Source: Alentia gelatinosa
Taxonomy: Eukaryota; Annelida; Polychaeta; Phyllodocida; Polynoidae
NCBI GenBank assembly: GCA_950022655.1
Contig: OX465583.1
Span: 64,012,306 to 64,076,305, forward strand
Length of the DNA stretch: 64,000 nt
Reading direction: 5' to 3'
Below the pieces are notes generated by a model. It saw nothing but the letters and a program-made list of their open reading frames with translations. It was not told the DNA's origin and did not search any database. The translations under genes were made by a program, and so were the position numbers. Positions 31,694-42,586 of the stretch are shown here, piece by piece (the stretch's first letter is position 1; the number at the start of each line of letters is the position of its first letter).

Positions 31694-32086
31694 CTGGGGC
31701 CTGTTGAATAATCTAGGATCTTTTCTGTACGCCAAGGAGACCCAGGGACAATGTGGGTCAACTCCATTCAATACTAAAGCGCCGGATCCACTAAGGCGAC
31801 CAAGCTAATGTGTCTGCGATCCATGCGACTGTGCGAATCCCATGCGATGATATTCAATATATTGAATGTTGTCGCAAGGCATTCGCATGTCCATTCAAAC
31901 GTCTGCGAACGTCTGCGAACCCAAATTCGCATGGAAAATCGCCTAAGTGGATCTGGCACTTTACGGACGACTTTGCTTACCACTAAGAATTTATTAGCAT
32001 ACGGACCAAAATATTATTAAACGATAAACCTTGTAGGGGTACAGAAAAGAGTCTCGCACGAGCCTAGATTATTAAAGAGGCCCCTG
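31694..32086. mobile_element. Family P element carrying family O
   Basis: Inverted ends CTGGGGCCTGTTGAATAAT and ATTATTAAAGAGGCCCCTGG. Inner arms near each end share ATCTTTTCTGTAC..C and its inverse (GTACAGAAAAGAGTC). A complete family O element lies inside at 31775-31962. Confidence 0.7.
31775..31962. mobile_element. Family O MITE, nested in P
   Basis: A near-perfect TIR of about 24 bp: AAAGCGCCGGATCCACTAAG against its inverse (CTTAGGCGATTTT side; CTAAGTGGATCTGGCACTTT). TA lies at both edges, so a TA target is likely. The interior is itself palindromic around ATTCAATATATTGAAT. Confidence 0.75.
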
Positions 32087-32094
32087 GATCCAGA

Positions 32095-32560
32095 TCTATA
32101 TGAATATGCATGATGATAGTTCATGCAGATCCCTCTCTGTATTGGCTGTGACTCGGGTAGCCCTCCCTTCCCATGACCTATCATCTCAGAGTGAGACGAA
32201 GCACCAAATGTTATTAACCCTATCGCACCGGGTGCCCACGGCAAGAGCACAGGTATGGAGCCGGGGACTAATGCCCGTAAACACCGCCAGGGGCCGGGTA
32301 TATAGGCTATATTGTGAATATTTCATCTTTGCATCACGTGACATGACACGTGATCCTTAATACTATTTTTTATTTTGTATAAGAATATTCAATATCATGT
32401 TATACCAACATTACATACTGTGAAAGTTTCACGTCTATTGAGCAAATATTTCCAGTTTTATTCACAAAAACGAATATTTTGTAAATGATGCCTCAAGGCA
32501 TCACCCGGATTATGCCTTGACCCGGCGTTAATGGGTTAAAAAAAATTACCATCTCCACTC
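32095..32560. other. No gene recognised
   Basis: Nothing supportable was seen. Confidence 0.3.
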
Positions 32561-32639
32561 TGTATTCACCCACTCTCACGTCAGCATTGCTCCGAGTCGT
32601 ATATAACCTACCACCTTTGTGACTCCAAACGATAGGAAC

Positions 32640-33000
32640 CCAGGTCTAATTGGAAGGTGCCCCTGAACACGCGGGTATTGTTTGGTGTTCGGTCCCAGGA
32701 GGGGTTTCTGTACGCATACCGCGGTACCCACCTCGTCCATAAAGCCCGTAAACCCCAACCTTCATCTAACCCTGACGGATTAGGGTTACCGACAACTGCC
32801 TCCAGGGAGGAAACGGGGCCGGCGCCGGGCGGATGGACATTCAGTCGGGTGCTACGATGGTGTTTGGGGTAGATGATGTATATGTATATAGGCCGACCTG
32901 TTAATGTGCATTATTCCTGTTAGTATTACGTATTCCCGCTGTTTATTATTTATGGCAGAACTGCCACTGGGCAGAATAAATAAAGATCTTTGAAACAAAA
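32640..33000 (+). other. Possible retroelement or transcript 3' end
   Basis: A G+C-rich segment with a 71-codon plus frame (about 32657-32872) is followed by GGCAGAATAAATAAAGATC (AATAAA at 32975-32980) and a short A run at 32995-33000. It looks like the 3' end of a LINE, LTR element or mRNA. I do not recognise the peptide. Confidence 0.3.
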
Positions 33001-33310
33001 AAGGATGCCAGTTTTCCGAAAATGACGGAATTCCTATATTTACTACACACAAACAGCATCTGAATAGTTTCATATTTCTCTCTCTTCAAATATTAAAGTA
33101 ACATTATAATCAAGATAAATTAAGCACTTTTCACTTTTCCATTGATATCCTTGTTTTCATTTCCAATTGATAACATTATTTTTTCTAGTATGAAACAAAA
33201 AATAGTATCAATTGAACCTCATTCATGCCAATAAAATAATGATCTGAGCCAATAAATACCACATAGAAATATTCAATTTTGCTCCCTGACCCCAGTCGAT
33301 ATCCCTGGTT
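33001..33310. mobile_element. Family B copy
   Basis: Starts AAGGATGCCAGTTTTCC and ends CCCCAGTCGATATCCCTGG. Contains the CCTTGTTTTCATTTCCA and ATGCCAATAAAATAATG variants of family words. It begins directly on the A run of the preceding 3' end. Confidence 0.6.
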
Positions 33311-33314
33311 TCAA

Positions 33315-34295
33315 AGTCATTTTGTTCCAAGATAATTTTCAGAGTTTTGAATTTCTGAATTTTTCGTCGTTCTCGACTTTCATGCCTGAATGTGTCTTAC
33401 ACTTTGAGAAGTATGTATGTCAGACCTACAGGCAGGGCGCATGTTTAGCCATGTATATCTCTCCACCCTCGCGACGTGACTTGAAGCATCTAGGGGGTTA
33501 TTGGTATTCGTAGGGTACAGTGTTCTGTTGACATCATCATACCACCACGTTGTACCCTTAACCCGGGGGCGACGGGCTTCCTGTGCGCCCTATTTACCCA
33601 CCCTTAGTACATGTGCACTAGAGCTGTTGTTGGTCCAATACTATATACGTAGTTTCTGGCCGTTCACTTTTGTTATTGTGTAAGGAAGGAAGCTCCCTTT
33701 TTCTTTTCTCTTATTATTTTTTTTGCTGGAGATATTTTATCAGGGTATTTCTGGCCCTCGGTTGGATGGGGCGACCCTACCATCTGGCCCGCAGCTGTAG
33801 TTGTTCATTGAATTGTTCAGCACTGGGAGGATACCTCTCTAAAAAGAGTCACACAGCTGCAGCGTTATCACTACACTAAAAAAATACACGGAGACAGATG
33901 ATTTGGCGGCATTACGTTTACACAACCTCTAGTCTTTGGTACACAACTGCACGCCAAAGAAGGGAAAAGATCGCACAAAGAAAAAGTAGAAATGTGGGAG
34001 ACAGCGGTTGTCTCAGTGCGACTGATGCAGTGAATCAGTCAGCAAAGCGTCAACTCATCATTTCTTTCCCCTAGGTTCTTCATAAGTGTCTTTCCACGGC
34101 CAAGATTGATCACCGCTTGAGTAGAAGAGTAAGAGGATCGTCTGTCCAATTATCCAGACACAATCATGCATTCATCCGCCTGCAGATGCTCTCCTCCATC
34201 CCTCCCTCCCTCCCTTCATCCACTTTCTCATGTCAACTCTCTTCTCTCAACTCTTCCATCTCCCCCGTCACGCCACCAATTTTGCGACCAAGTTC
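33315..34295. other. No gene supported
   Basis: CpG words around 33545-33580 and a pyrimidine-rich stretch at 34195-34320. Frames of up to 99 codons have no domain. Confidence 0.3.
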
Positions 34296-34299
34296 TCTC

Positions 34300-34365
34300 T
34301 TCTCTCAACCCTGGTGTATTTTTTCTCATAGGCTTAACATTGGTAGTCAGACGACTTAGGCAAAC
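34300..34365 (-). mobile_element. Family C module end fragment
   Basis: CAACCCTGGTGTATTTTTTC followed by CATAGGCTTAACATTGG matches the left end of inverted C modules. Confidence 0.5.
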
Positions 34366-34369
34366 TTTG

Positions 34370-34475
34370 AGAGTCGGACTCAAGGCCTTTTTCCATTGGC
34401 GACTGTTTCCATTTCGGGTAAGCAGTGCTAGGGTCCGTCGGTGGTTCCTGACTGTGTATCGGTGATGGCCAACTT
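34370..34475. mobile_element. Family Q fragment
   Basis: TTTTCCATTGGCGAC and CGTCGGTGGTTCCTGACTG are diverged versions of the 17.4 and 17.7 kb repeats. Confidence 0.4.
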
Positions 34476-34589
34476 TGAGACTGACAGTTTCTCCTTTCAT
34501 AAAGAGTCCAGGCACATCAACGTTTATGCCAAACAATAGATACATGTCTGCATTGTGTAAATTCAATCCAAAAGGTTAAATCAAAGGCT

Positions 34590-34632
34590 GATACTGTTAA
34601 TATTGCCTATGTCACTGTTAATATTGCCTATA
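34590..34632. repeat. Short direct duplication
   Basis: ACTGTTAATATTGCCTAT occurs twice, about 21 bases apart. Confidence 0.8.
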
Positions 34633-34768
34633 AATACTGAAAGTAACTTGTTTTGGTCAGTCATCGTTCCCCAACTTGTTTGAATGCTACGTGATATTCA
34701 CTCGGCTTCGCCTCATTTATATCACTCTGCGTTAACGCATGAAGAACGATAACTTGTTGGTTTCTTCT
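34633..34768 (-). repeat. Foldback hairpin of family C
   Basis: Inverted version of 3969-4085, with the centre TTCACTCGGCTTCGCCTCAT. The arms begin AACTTGTTTTGGTCAG and end in AACTTGTTGGTTTCTTC. Confidence 0.65.
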
Positions 34769-34769
34769 T

Positions 34770-35300
34770 TAGTCCCTCTCGCTTTTTACCTTCCCCATGG
34801 AGTTCCTCCACTGTGTTTCTACCACCTGTTCAGTTAAAAATATTCTCAGTATTATGTGAAGGGAAAGACACTAAAGGGGTCAGTGACCGGTAGAAGGGTG
34901 GGGCCTGTCTAACAAAACGGCTGGCCCTCTCCAGTGCCCAGATGCGTGTGAACCGCCTGCGAACAGTTACGTACATGTATATCATTTTAGGCCGGCCACA
35001 GAACACCCTATTTTCACCCTGGTAATGCAGACCTTTAAGGATATATGCGGTCATAAAACGTTTTTCTAAATTGCCTCTTGCGCGTGACTCCCAACCGGGC
35101 CATATTTTGGTACTTAACCCAAGGCTTCGATGGTTTGGTTTTGTAGCTTAACCTTTTTATAGCTCATCGGTTACTACCAAGATTCGTTGTGGAGACTCTT
35201 TGAATGTTTTTGTAGATATTAAAACAATGTGATAATGGCAGTTTAGAGTTAATCCGATGAATGGAAGAAATACAGTGAGATGGTTGGTTGATGATTCATG
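34770..35300. other. No gene recognised
   Basis: Nothing supportable was seen. Confidence 0.3.
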
Positions 35301-35305
35301 TAAAA

Positions 35306-35343
35306 GACTCAACATTTCCATAAAGCTGATTTATCTTCGTCAG
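35306..35343 (-). ncRNA. Degenerate hammerhead-like motif
   Basis: On the minus strand CTGACGA is followed by a stem-forming ATAAA-TCAGC-TTTAT, then GAAA, TGTTGA and GTC. This fits the order CUGANGA, stem II, GAAA, stem III, GUC, but stem III would be only two pairs (one a wobble) and stem I is weak. It may be a decayed ribozyme or chance. Confidence 0.25.
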
Positions 35344-35359
35344 GAATGATAATGATATT

Positions 35360-36075
35360 CTTTTACTTGTATTCGATGAAATACTACAGGTATACCGCGC
35401 TCTTCCATTATAAATGGAAATAACATGTGTTCCGCGTTAGAGCATGCTCGCACGAATTATATACGTTGCCTAAAGGTTAAAGTGGTCACATATACACTCC
35501 CAGAGTGCTGTAAAAAGCTATCGCTTCATTATCTGCGTGCTTTTCACTGTGATATTGGGAAAGTAGCAGAGTGCCAGTGTCTCAGAGTTTGAGAGGCGTG
35601 CCCAGCTGACCATGACCAGTCACTAGAAACCGAAATACATGCACCTCAAAACCCTCTGGTGCTTGATATGTTTGGACCCTAGATATTCAGTTGCTGAAAG
35701 AGCAAGTTGACTGGGTGCAAGTGAGTTACAAAAAAAATGATCAATAGACCGAATATGTCCGAAACCTTTTAATTGTTGCTCATTTATAATTGCACGCTCA
35801 TTCATCGATGATGAATGAACATTCCATTTGCTCCTAGTATACTGATGGTGATTGTGCCTGTGACACGTACATCACCACAGGCGTCGCCGAGACTGCCATC
35901 GTTTGACAAATTTTGAATTGATACTTCACATGCTCTGCCATAATGCATCTGTTCTGTTCGCATTCATGTAATCATTAAAGTGAAGTATAACAGGTTCTTT
36001 ATCCAAGTGAGACACTTATTCAAATAATGTTTTTGATATTTTATTTAGCTTATTTGGTACATCGATTACATCGAA
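35360..36075. other. No gene recognised
   Basis: AT-rich and without a feature that I can support. Confidence 0.3.
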
Positions 36076-36266
36076 TTAGATATTACTGCTATATCAAAGG
36101 CCAATCCTTCTAATGCCGTGTCTATGTGTTGTGGGGAAGTAAAAGAACCCACCTCGGTAAATGTGTAGGGGTGAGATTTCTACCTAAATTCATCTTATAG
36201 CTTCAATCAAATCCAGAGTAAGTCTAATAGAAGATATTGGACTTTAAACTACCCAAACAAACAAAT
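36076..36266 (+). mobile_element. SINE-A copy, 5' truncated
   Basis: Starts inside the body at ATTACTGCTATATCAAAGGCC and ends ACTACCCAAACAAACAAA. It contains ATGTGTAGGGGTGAGATTTC. Confidence 0.8.
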
Positions 36267-36269
36267 TGG

Positions 36270-36685
36270 AAAGACTACTCCGTTATTGACCAGTTTAACG
36301 CCATGTGGGCCTTGGGAGAGAGAACAGGTGCGACGATTCAGACACAAAGGTAACAAAATACAAACAGGTATGAGAAGCACCTGCACTGATAATATGGTCG
36401 ACTGCCTGTCTGACTGCTGAAAACACACATACATCCCTAGACAGATGACGTATGATGTGACCTCTTTGATATTCTTAAAACTAAGGCCACTCAAAAAAAA
36501 CAACCCAACTTGTTCTCATCACCGCGCTCATCAGAAAAAAAACGATTTTAGAAGTTGTTTTTTTTTCTTCTTTTTTTCAAAATAAGATGAACCTTGATAG
36601 AAATTATCAAGAAAAAATAAGATAGAAAAGTAAGTATTTAGTTTCAAATTAAAGCTCCTGATGTCAGGGATGCATTAAACGTATA
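36270..36685. other. No gene recognised
   Basis: Low-complexity T- and A-rich part at 36535-36620. Nothing else. Confidence 0.3.
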
Positions 36686-36687
36686 AC

Positions 36688-36783
36688 CAGTAAATATCTG
36701 GAAACCCCGCGTAAGTGGACACCCCGCGTAAGCAGACACTTTGGCCCGGATCGGAGGGTGTCCGCTTATGCAGGGTTTTACTG
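36688..36783. mobile_element. pogo/Tigger-like MITE (family K)
   Basis: The left part reads GGAAACCCCGCGTAAGTGGAC and the right end GCAGGGTTTTACTG is followed by TA. The same plan as 10804-10923, with a different interior length. Confidence 0.6.
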
Positions 36784-36879
36784 TATGTCTGAAGCCATCT
36801 TTGATCTAGCCCAAAAAAAAAAAGCGCCCTCGTTATATTTTTCATGGCTTGGTGATACGAAACAAGTTTTTTTTGAGTG

Positions 36880-37135
36880 ACCTAACCTTCCCTACAGGGC
36901 AGATAGCTATTGTGTTATGGGGGCAGCCATCTTACCCCTGACGCCAAACAAATATCATATGCAGTTAACGATAGATCACTTGCTTTTGTTTCTTGTTCTT
37001 GCCATAGATGGGGTTTAGCCGCCTCCACGCGATTAACAATAGATTATAATAGCGGTTGTAACACGACTACAGTGGAGGTGTCATGCATTGTCCTGGCCTA
37101 TAATGGTAGAACTGGCAATTACTCCGAGCTTACTG
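36880..37135. repeat. Family X, diverged copy 2
   Basis: Parallels 3640-3905: GCTATTGTGTTATGGGGGCA, GACGCCAAACAAATATC, ACACGACTACAGTGGAGG and TGGTAGAACTGGCA in the same order. Confidence 0.4.
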
Positions 37136-37154
37136 CTTTGTAAGCCGTGTACTC

Positions 37155-37605
37155 ATTGATTATCCACCTAATACAAAGTGTCCATAGAAAACAAAGTTAC
37201 AAAACGCGCACACGGAACAAATAATGCACAGTAGGAGTTGACTCTATGCGATACCCTTGCATGTACGCTTGGACATTACTTAATACTACACATCAACTAC
37301 TCGAAGCATACGGCCGCTTGTATCGTGAGTTATTGTTCACTTTCACATGCAAAGTAAAAAACAAGAAATCCAAGACAATGTTGACTGATTGTAGATACGA
37401 TTGGCTATGCTCCGAAAAATTGAGGCGCAGTAATATCCGAGCGCATCCGAGGATATTGCATAGAATTAACTCCGAGTTATTACTATTTTTATGTATGCGC
37501 GCCTTATCGGAACCCGGCGCATACACAAGATCTGTATGTACCAGGTATGAAGATATACACTCCCTATGTGTATCCTGTGGACACTTTGTATTAGGTGGGT
37601 AATAA
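37155..37605. mobile_element. Family F copy
   Basis: Starts with inverted TTATCCACCTAATACAAAG and ends with TTGTATTAGGTGGGTAATAAA. It encloses imperfect palindromic material (GCATACGGCCGCTTGTATC; AATATCCGAGCGCATCCGAGG) and one 73-bp-type unit. Confidence 0.6.
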
Positions 37606-37609
37606 ATGC

Positions 37610-38240
37610 GTTTACAGGAGAGGCCTATAACATTTTGTTCTCCCACAATGGGCAGGTGCCTCTTCAATCAAGTTCTATAGGCCTTTTTCCATAGCCCGGT
37701 GTCGCATCTTATCTGCTTAGTTACGCAAGGACTGAAGCCAAACATTCACCTAGCAACGTATACTTTATCATTGATTCACACAGTGTTTGAGCGAAATATG
37801 TTCATACTACCAGTGCACATTATTTCCAGGGAAATAACAGTGATTGCATCGTATTCTACGGTATTCCAGCTCCAATTTGGTGTATCATACATGCATATCA
37901 CCTCAATGATACTTTAGATATACCTTAGATGACACAGGGACACCGAAACTGTATACATACTAATACATAGGCAGGCCTAGCTATAACATGCTTATCTTTT
38001 TCCAAAAAAAACCCAAGAAAATTATCAACTATCAAGTTTAGACAGCTCAGACTTGTTGATACAATACCCAAGTTTGTTACAAGAATCTAATCTGTCAAAA
38101 ATCAACACTCCTGCGATCACACCCACCGCTCACACTCTAGCTGTGAATGCTGTACATCTCTATATGCATACCGCCGGACTCGGCCGTGTTTGTCCGAGCG
38201 GCCGCGTAACTAATCAGAGGGCCGTTAGGCGGCGCTGAAC
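37610..38240. other. No gene recognised
   Basis: Contains a CpG-rich palindrome-like spot around 38175-38235 and no gene. Confidence 0.3.
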
Positions 38241-38246
38241 GGCAAA

Positions 38247-38341
38247 ACCTGTATTAGGTGGATATATCTGTATGCACCAGGTATGTAGATACCCGCTTCC
38301 TATGTGTTTCCTATGAACACTTTGTATCAGGATGATAAAAT
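38247..38341. mobile_element. Family F single-unit fragment
   Basis: One 73-bp-type unit (GTATTAGGTGGATATATCTG...CACTTTGTATCAGGATGATAA). Confidence 0.55.
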
Positions 38342-38344
38342 GGT

Positions 38345-38750
38345 TTACTTGTACTATCGTGGATGATATCAGATTCACCAAGCAGCAGACAGTGAGATTT
38401 GCATGTAAATTGAGCTGTTGCACCGGATAGATCCCTCTTACCTCTGAATGGTAAAGGAAACCGCAGCCGACATTTGGCAGGAAGACGGGCCCCGGCTCGG
38501 AGCACCATGTAATGTAGTCTGATCCCCCTCACAGGAAGTGCGACCTCAATGATCCCGCGCATATCAAAACCTAGTGTTAATCCACCAGCGATGGCTCTAT
38601 TGTATAAGCAAATACCCCTCGTTTAATCCAATTTTAAGTCTCCTTACGGGTTGAAAGTAGTAAGCTATGCATTACAAAAGAGGCCATTCATAAAGTATGT
38701 AAGCAAAAATTCCGAAAATTTTGAGACACTCGCCCCCACTCTGTGCATCA
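38345..38750. other. No gene recognised
   Basis: Nothing supportable was seen. Confidence 0.3.
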
Positions 38751-38754
38751 TACG

Positions 38755-39088
38755 CATTATTTATCCGTATGCGCCCCTCGGAGAATACAGCATATCTGTA
38801 TACGCCGGGTATGTCCACACTCACTCACTATGTGTTTTCTATGGACACTTTGTATTAGGTTGATATATCTGTATGCTCCGTGTATGTTGATACACACTGC
38901 CTATGCGTTTTCTAAGGATACTTTGTATTAGGTGGATATATCTGTATGCTCCGGGTATGGTGATACATACTCCCTATGCATTTTCTATGGACACCTTGTA
39001 TCAGGTGGATATATCTGTATGCTCTGGGTATGATGATACAAACTCGCTATGTGTTTTGTGTGGACACTTTGTATTAGGTGGATATACA
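38755..39088 (+). repeat. Family F array 1, 73-bp units
   Basis: The TATCTGTATG anchor occurs at 38793, 38865, 38938 and 39011. Each unit reads TATGCTCCGGGTATGGTGAT, then CTATGTGTTTTCTATGGACA, then CTTTGTATTAGGTGGATA. Confidence 0.9.
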
Positions 39089-39089
39089 C

Positions 39090-39229
39090 AATATCGACTG
39101 GTTTCAGATACAAGCGGCCGTATGCTCCGAGGAGTTGACGCGTTGTAATATCCGAGCGTATGCGAGGATATTGCGTAGAGTCAACTCCGAGGAGCATACA
39201 CACGCTTTTATCTGAAACCAGTCTATATT
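39090..39229. repeat. 140-bp hairpin of family F
   Basis: Arms of about 68 bp pair nearly throughout, from AATATCGACTGGTTTCAGAT to ATCTGAAACCAGTCTATATT. The centre is around ATATCCGAGCGTATGCGAGG. It separates the two 73-bp arrays. Confidence 0.9.
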
Positions 39230-39230
39230 G

Positions 39231-39724
39231 TATTTATTATCAACCTTTTCTGCACAAGTGACATGCCGATATCAGTTCATTTTAGTTATGCACTATTTTT
39301 CCATACGCACTATTTTTCCGTATGCGCCACCCGGAGCATACAACATATCCGTATGCGCCGGGTATGTCCATACAAACTCCCTATGTGTTTTCTATGGGCA
39401 CTTTGTATTAGGTGGATAATAAATATCTGTATGCTCCGGGTATGGTGATACACACTCCCTATGCATTTTCTATGGACACCTTGTATCAAGTGGATTTATC
39501 TGTATGCTCCGGGTATGGTGATACACACTCCCTATGTGTGTGTTTTGTATGGACACTTTGTATTAGATGGATATATCTGTATGCTCCGGGTATGGTGATA
39601 CATGCTCCCTATGCATTTTCTATGGACACCTTGTATTATATGGATATATCTGATTGCTCTGGGTATAATGATACACACTCCCTATGTGTTTTCTGTGAAC
39701 ACTTTGTATTAGGCGGATAATGAA
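39231..39724 (+). mobile_element. Family F module with array 2 (five 73-bp units)
   Basis: Starts TTTATTATCAACC and ends AGGCGGATAATGAAT, an inverted pair. The anchor occurs at 39346, 39424, 39497, 39574 and 39647 (period 73-78). The copy at 60.97-61.18 kb has the same module with a single unit, so the array is a variable part of the element. Confidence 0.8.
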
Positions 39725-39727
39725 TGT

Positions 39728-40078
39728 TCTCATCGTACCACGCTCTGTTAAATGCAGCGGAAAAACCTGTACCGAACTCAGCAGGTGGTTGTAATAGTCT
39801 GAGGTGCAAGCCCTCGGGGTAAAGAGATGGAGATAATTGCAACTACATAATAGATTATCCGCTGCTTTCAATGATTGATGTTTTCCTTTCAATTTATTTG
39901 TATTCCATTTGATTATTATCAAGTACTTTGTAGTGTTTTCCATCTAATTTCCTGAATACTATCAACTTTCTACCAGTGGAAGAACTGCTCATCGACGCAG
40001 AACTGGCAGGAATAACAAAAAAAAACAAAAAAACTTAATTACTATTTTTTTTATACTAAATTCAATTTTTTTTAAATC
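39728..40078. other. No gene recognised
   Basis: A/T homopolymer-rich near 40015-40090. Confidence 0.3.
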
Positions 40079-40495
40079 TTTTTTTTGTAAACGTCTTTAT
40101 TGCATTCAATAATTGAACTTCCCTTTAAAAACAATGATCTTCATTTACTAGTATTATCACTTTATGAATGTATCCTACACTTAAACCTTACTTTCCATCC
40201 CTGTTTAGAAAATATCATTTCTATTGATTTCCTCGTCATTTTTTGCTCCAGTAGCAAAGTACGTTAGCATACATGTGATTATCTGACAAGAAGGGTACAT
40301 AACAAAAACAAAGGCGCAGTCTTTTATAATCACACCAAATGAAGAAGTTCTTCGGGGATTCAACACAGCCATATGGTCTATTGAGGTCAAGTAGAAATGA
40401 GTAAATAGGTCTGTAATATGCGTGTATTTTTCTGCAGGTGCTGTTACGAGGGTGCTGCATCGACTGAGGAAACCACACCGCTACCTGAAGGATCT
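40079..40495 (-). other. Possible terminal exon / 3' UTR, minus strand
   Basis: On the minus strand AATAAA (40096-40101) is followed after about nine bases by an A run (40079-40086), as at a polyadenylated end. Upstream the strand is open in two frames, one to a stop at 40205, downstream of an acceptor-like GGTTTCCTCAG near 40458-40468. No domain is recognised. It could be a retrocopy. Confidence 0.3.
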
Positions 40496-40499
40496 ACCG

Positions 40500-40790
40500 T
40501 GACCCTAATTCATCTATTCGGTATGTAGGACAATACTATTTATCTGATAATTGTCTATAAAAGGATATAGTGTATGAATAGCACTTAGGGAACCTGTTAG
40601 AAAATATCTGACACAAAAGGAGCATGTTTAAAAATACATCAAGGAAATTTTGATCGAACATTGGGGTAGTGGGCGGAGACAATGAACAACAAGTCTCGTG
40701 GCAAATATCCCCCATCGAGATGAGATGCAGTTTGATTTGGGAAGTCAGGAATCAACCAAGCATGGCCCCATCCTGTTGCGTAGGTAGCCA
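40500..40790. other. No gene recognised
   Basis: Nothing supportable was seen. Confidence 0.3.
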
Positions 40791-40794
40791 GTTC

Positions 40795-41400
40795 ATACTA
40801 CGCACACTCTGACATATATGGAAACAAAAATCGAATTGGTAAATAAATACCCATTTGTCTTTGCCAATCATCAGAACAGCTGTCTCTTTATGTTATAACT
40901 GTATTTAGAGGTAGTTTTCCAGTGGAGCTTGGCTGGGTCTCAAGTCCAGCCATTTTATTCAGTCTTCCTCGATGGTTCCCTAACTATGAAGTGCCTCGCC
41001 AATTAACATAGAACAACTGTTCACCCCTGAATGGAGATCAGGGGTGAATACTTTACCTATTCTGTACGCTGACTAGATTAGCCGCCACCTCTGTCTCTAT
41101 TCTGCGGTGTGCGCCTCCAACCTAGTAGTTTGTTCTGTGCACGTTCTGAAAGCAGCAATGCTCAATAGGAAAAATCCATAGCTTAACCAATTGATAATGA
41201 AGCCTAGTTTTACGTTCATTATATAAAAAATAAATATGCCCGAAAAGAAATAAGCAAATGGAAAATTGGCTGCGAGATTATAAATAGCCCTCTCCAAGCA
41301 GTACGGAAGATCTGGTAGGAGACATTTATATCAAGCTAGTGTATCAAGGCAGCCGCGGATTTAACCCCACCAGAGCTAACCAAGTGTAAGCTTTGGCGGC
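40795..41400 (+). mobile_element. Family U element, copy 1
   Basis: Block-by-block similarity to 57655-58420: TACGCACACTCTGACATAT, TTTGTCTTTGCCAATC, GAGCTTGGCTGGG, and a perfect hairpin TTCACCCCTGA/TCAGGGGTGAA at 41020-41048. The block order differs: the CTTACCAATTGATAATGAAG-type block lies right of the hairpin here and left of it in copy 2. Confidence 0.55.
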
Positions 41401-41930
41401 CAGTGTAGGCTGACGCAAGCTGTGACTCTAGGGATGTGTTTGAGTATAGGGAGGGAGGGCGGAGGGTGAATGAATGCTCGCGTTATAACCGCCAGATGCG
41501 GGTAGCAGTTGTCCGTAGTGCACACAAGGACACGGTCCAGTGCGTCCAGGTGTGGCGGGCCTTACAGATAAACACCCCAGGTGTGACAGGGAGACTGGGC
41601 TCGGTCCCTTCACCCAGTCCCAGCAGGGTCCCTTCAGCATCCTCTAGGGAAAACAAAACATAATCCGTGATGTCAGTTAGCGTGGACAATTACATACACT
41701 GCCTCTTATTGTTGCACAATGGAATGCAATCTGTTCCGGCATTGCTGTGTTGCCTATTAAGCATGGCGCGTTTATGTAAGAGGTGAAGATAAGTAATTAC
41801 ATCAGCACTTTGTGCGTGTGCTTCGTTTTAATATACGTTTAGGTGTAGGTGACAGTCTTGAGCATGCTGAGGTCATACTTTGACTGCTGAGATCATACCT
41901 TGACGCAGCCGTGCCATTTTAGATGACAGA
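41401..41930. other. No gene recognised
   Basis: Overlapping frames of about 70 codons on both strands at 41.43-41.69 kb are GC-driven. No domain. Confidence 0.3.
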
Positions 41931-41931
41931 C

Positions 41932-42156
41932 TTTGTTGATTCGGGTCCTACTGCAGCCGCTTTTCTCCTTCACCCCCAGCAGTGTTAGATTTACTGCTAT
42001 ATCAAAGACCAATCCTTCTCACACCATGTCTGTGTGGTGTGGGAAGTAAAAGAACTTTCACCTCGGTAAATGAATAGGGGTAGGATTTCTACCTAAATTC
42101 ATTCCTGCAATGGTTAACTGGACGTTAAATCAAACAAACAAACAAAAAAACAAAGA
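41932..42156 (+). mobile_element. SINE-A copy with partial tRNA head
   Basis: Begins in the T-arm region (TTGTTGATTCGGGTCC), then CCCCCAGCAGTGTTAGATTT, then CACCATGTCTGTGTGGTGTG. Ends GGACGTTAAATCAAACAAAC. Confidence 0.85.
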
Positions 42157-42159
42157 CAG

Positions 42160-42580
42160 TGTGATGCGTAATTACAAATCCAAGACAATGCGCTCGTCAC
42201 CCGCATATTTCGGACTCGACGCTTCGTGAATTGGATGCTATGCTTTGCTTTCACAAGATAACTCGATGGCCGCTTTGGCTATTACGCTTTGTATTTATGC
42301 AGTATTTGTGTCCTGGTGACAAACTGGCGTGTAAAAACCCATGACTACCACCATGTTAGCTACAAGGTGGTTCTTATTCATTCCTGACAGAGTATAGTTA
42401 TGTTCTTACATATAATCAAAGGCAGTTGCGACAAAAGATAGTGTCCATTGGTCACCGACCAAAAACTGAAGCGTGCTTGCAGCGAAGTATTGTGTCCAGG
42501 GTTTTGCGTATCAGGTGCTTGAGTCTGGGCGAGCAGGGATTAGACATGGACACACAGACTCTTAGTAGGAAACTCACGAG
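42160..42580. other. No gene recognised
   Basis: Nothing supportable was seen. Confidence 0.3.
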
Positions 42581-42586
42581 ATGGAA

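Noticed and set aside
38755..39720. CRISPR-like array of regularly spaced repeats
   Set aside because: The whole 73-bp unit is repeated with no variable spacer, and the setting is a eukaryotic mobile element.
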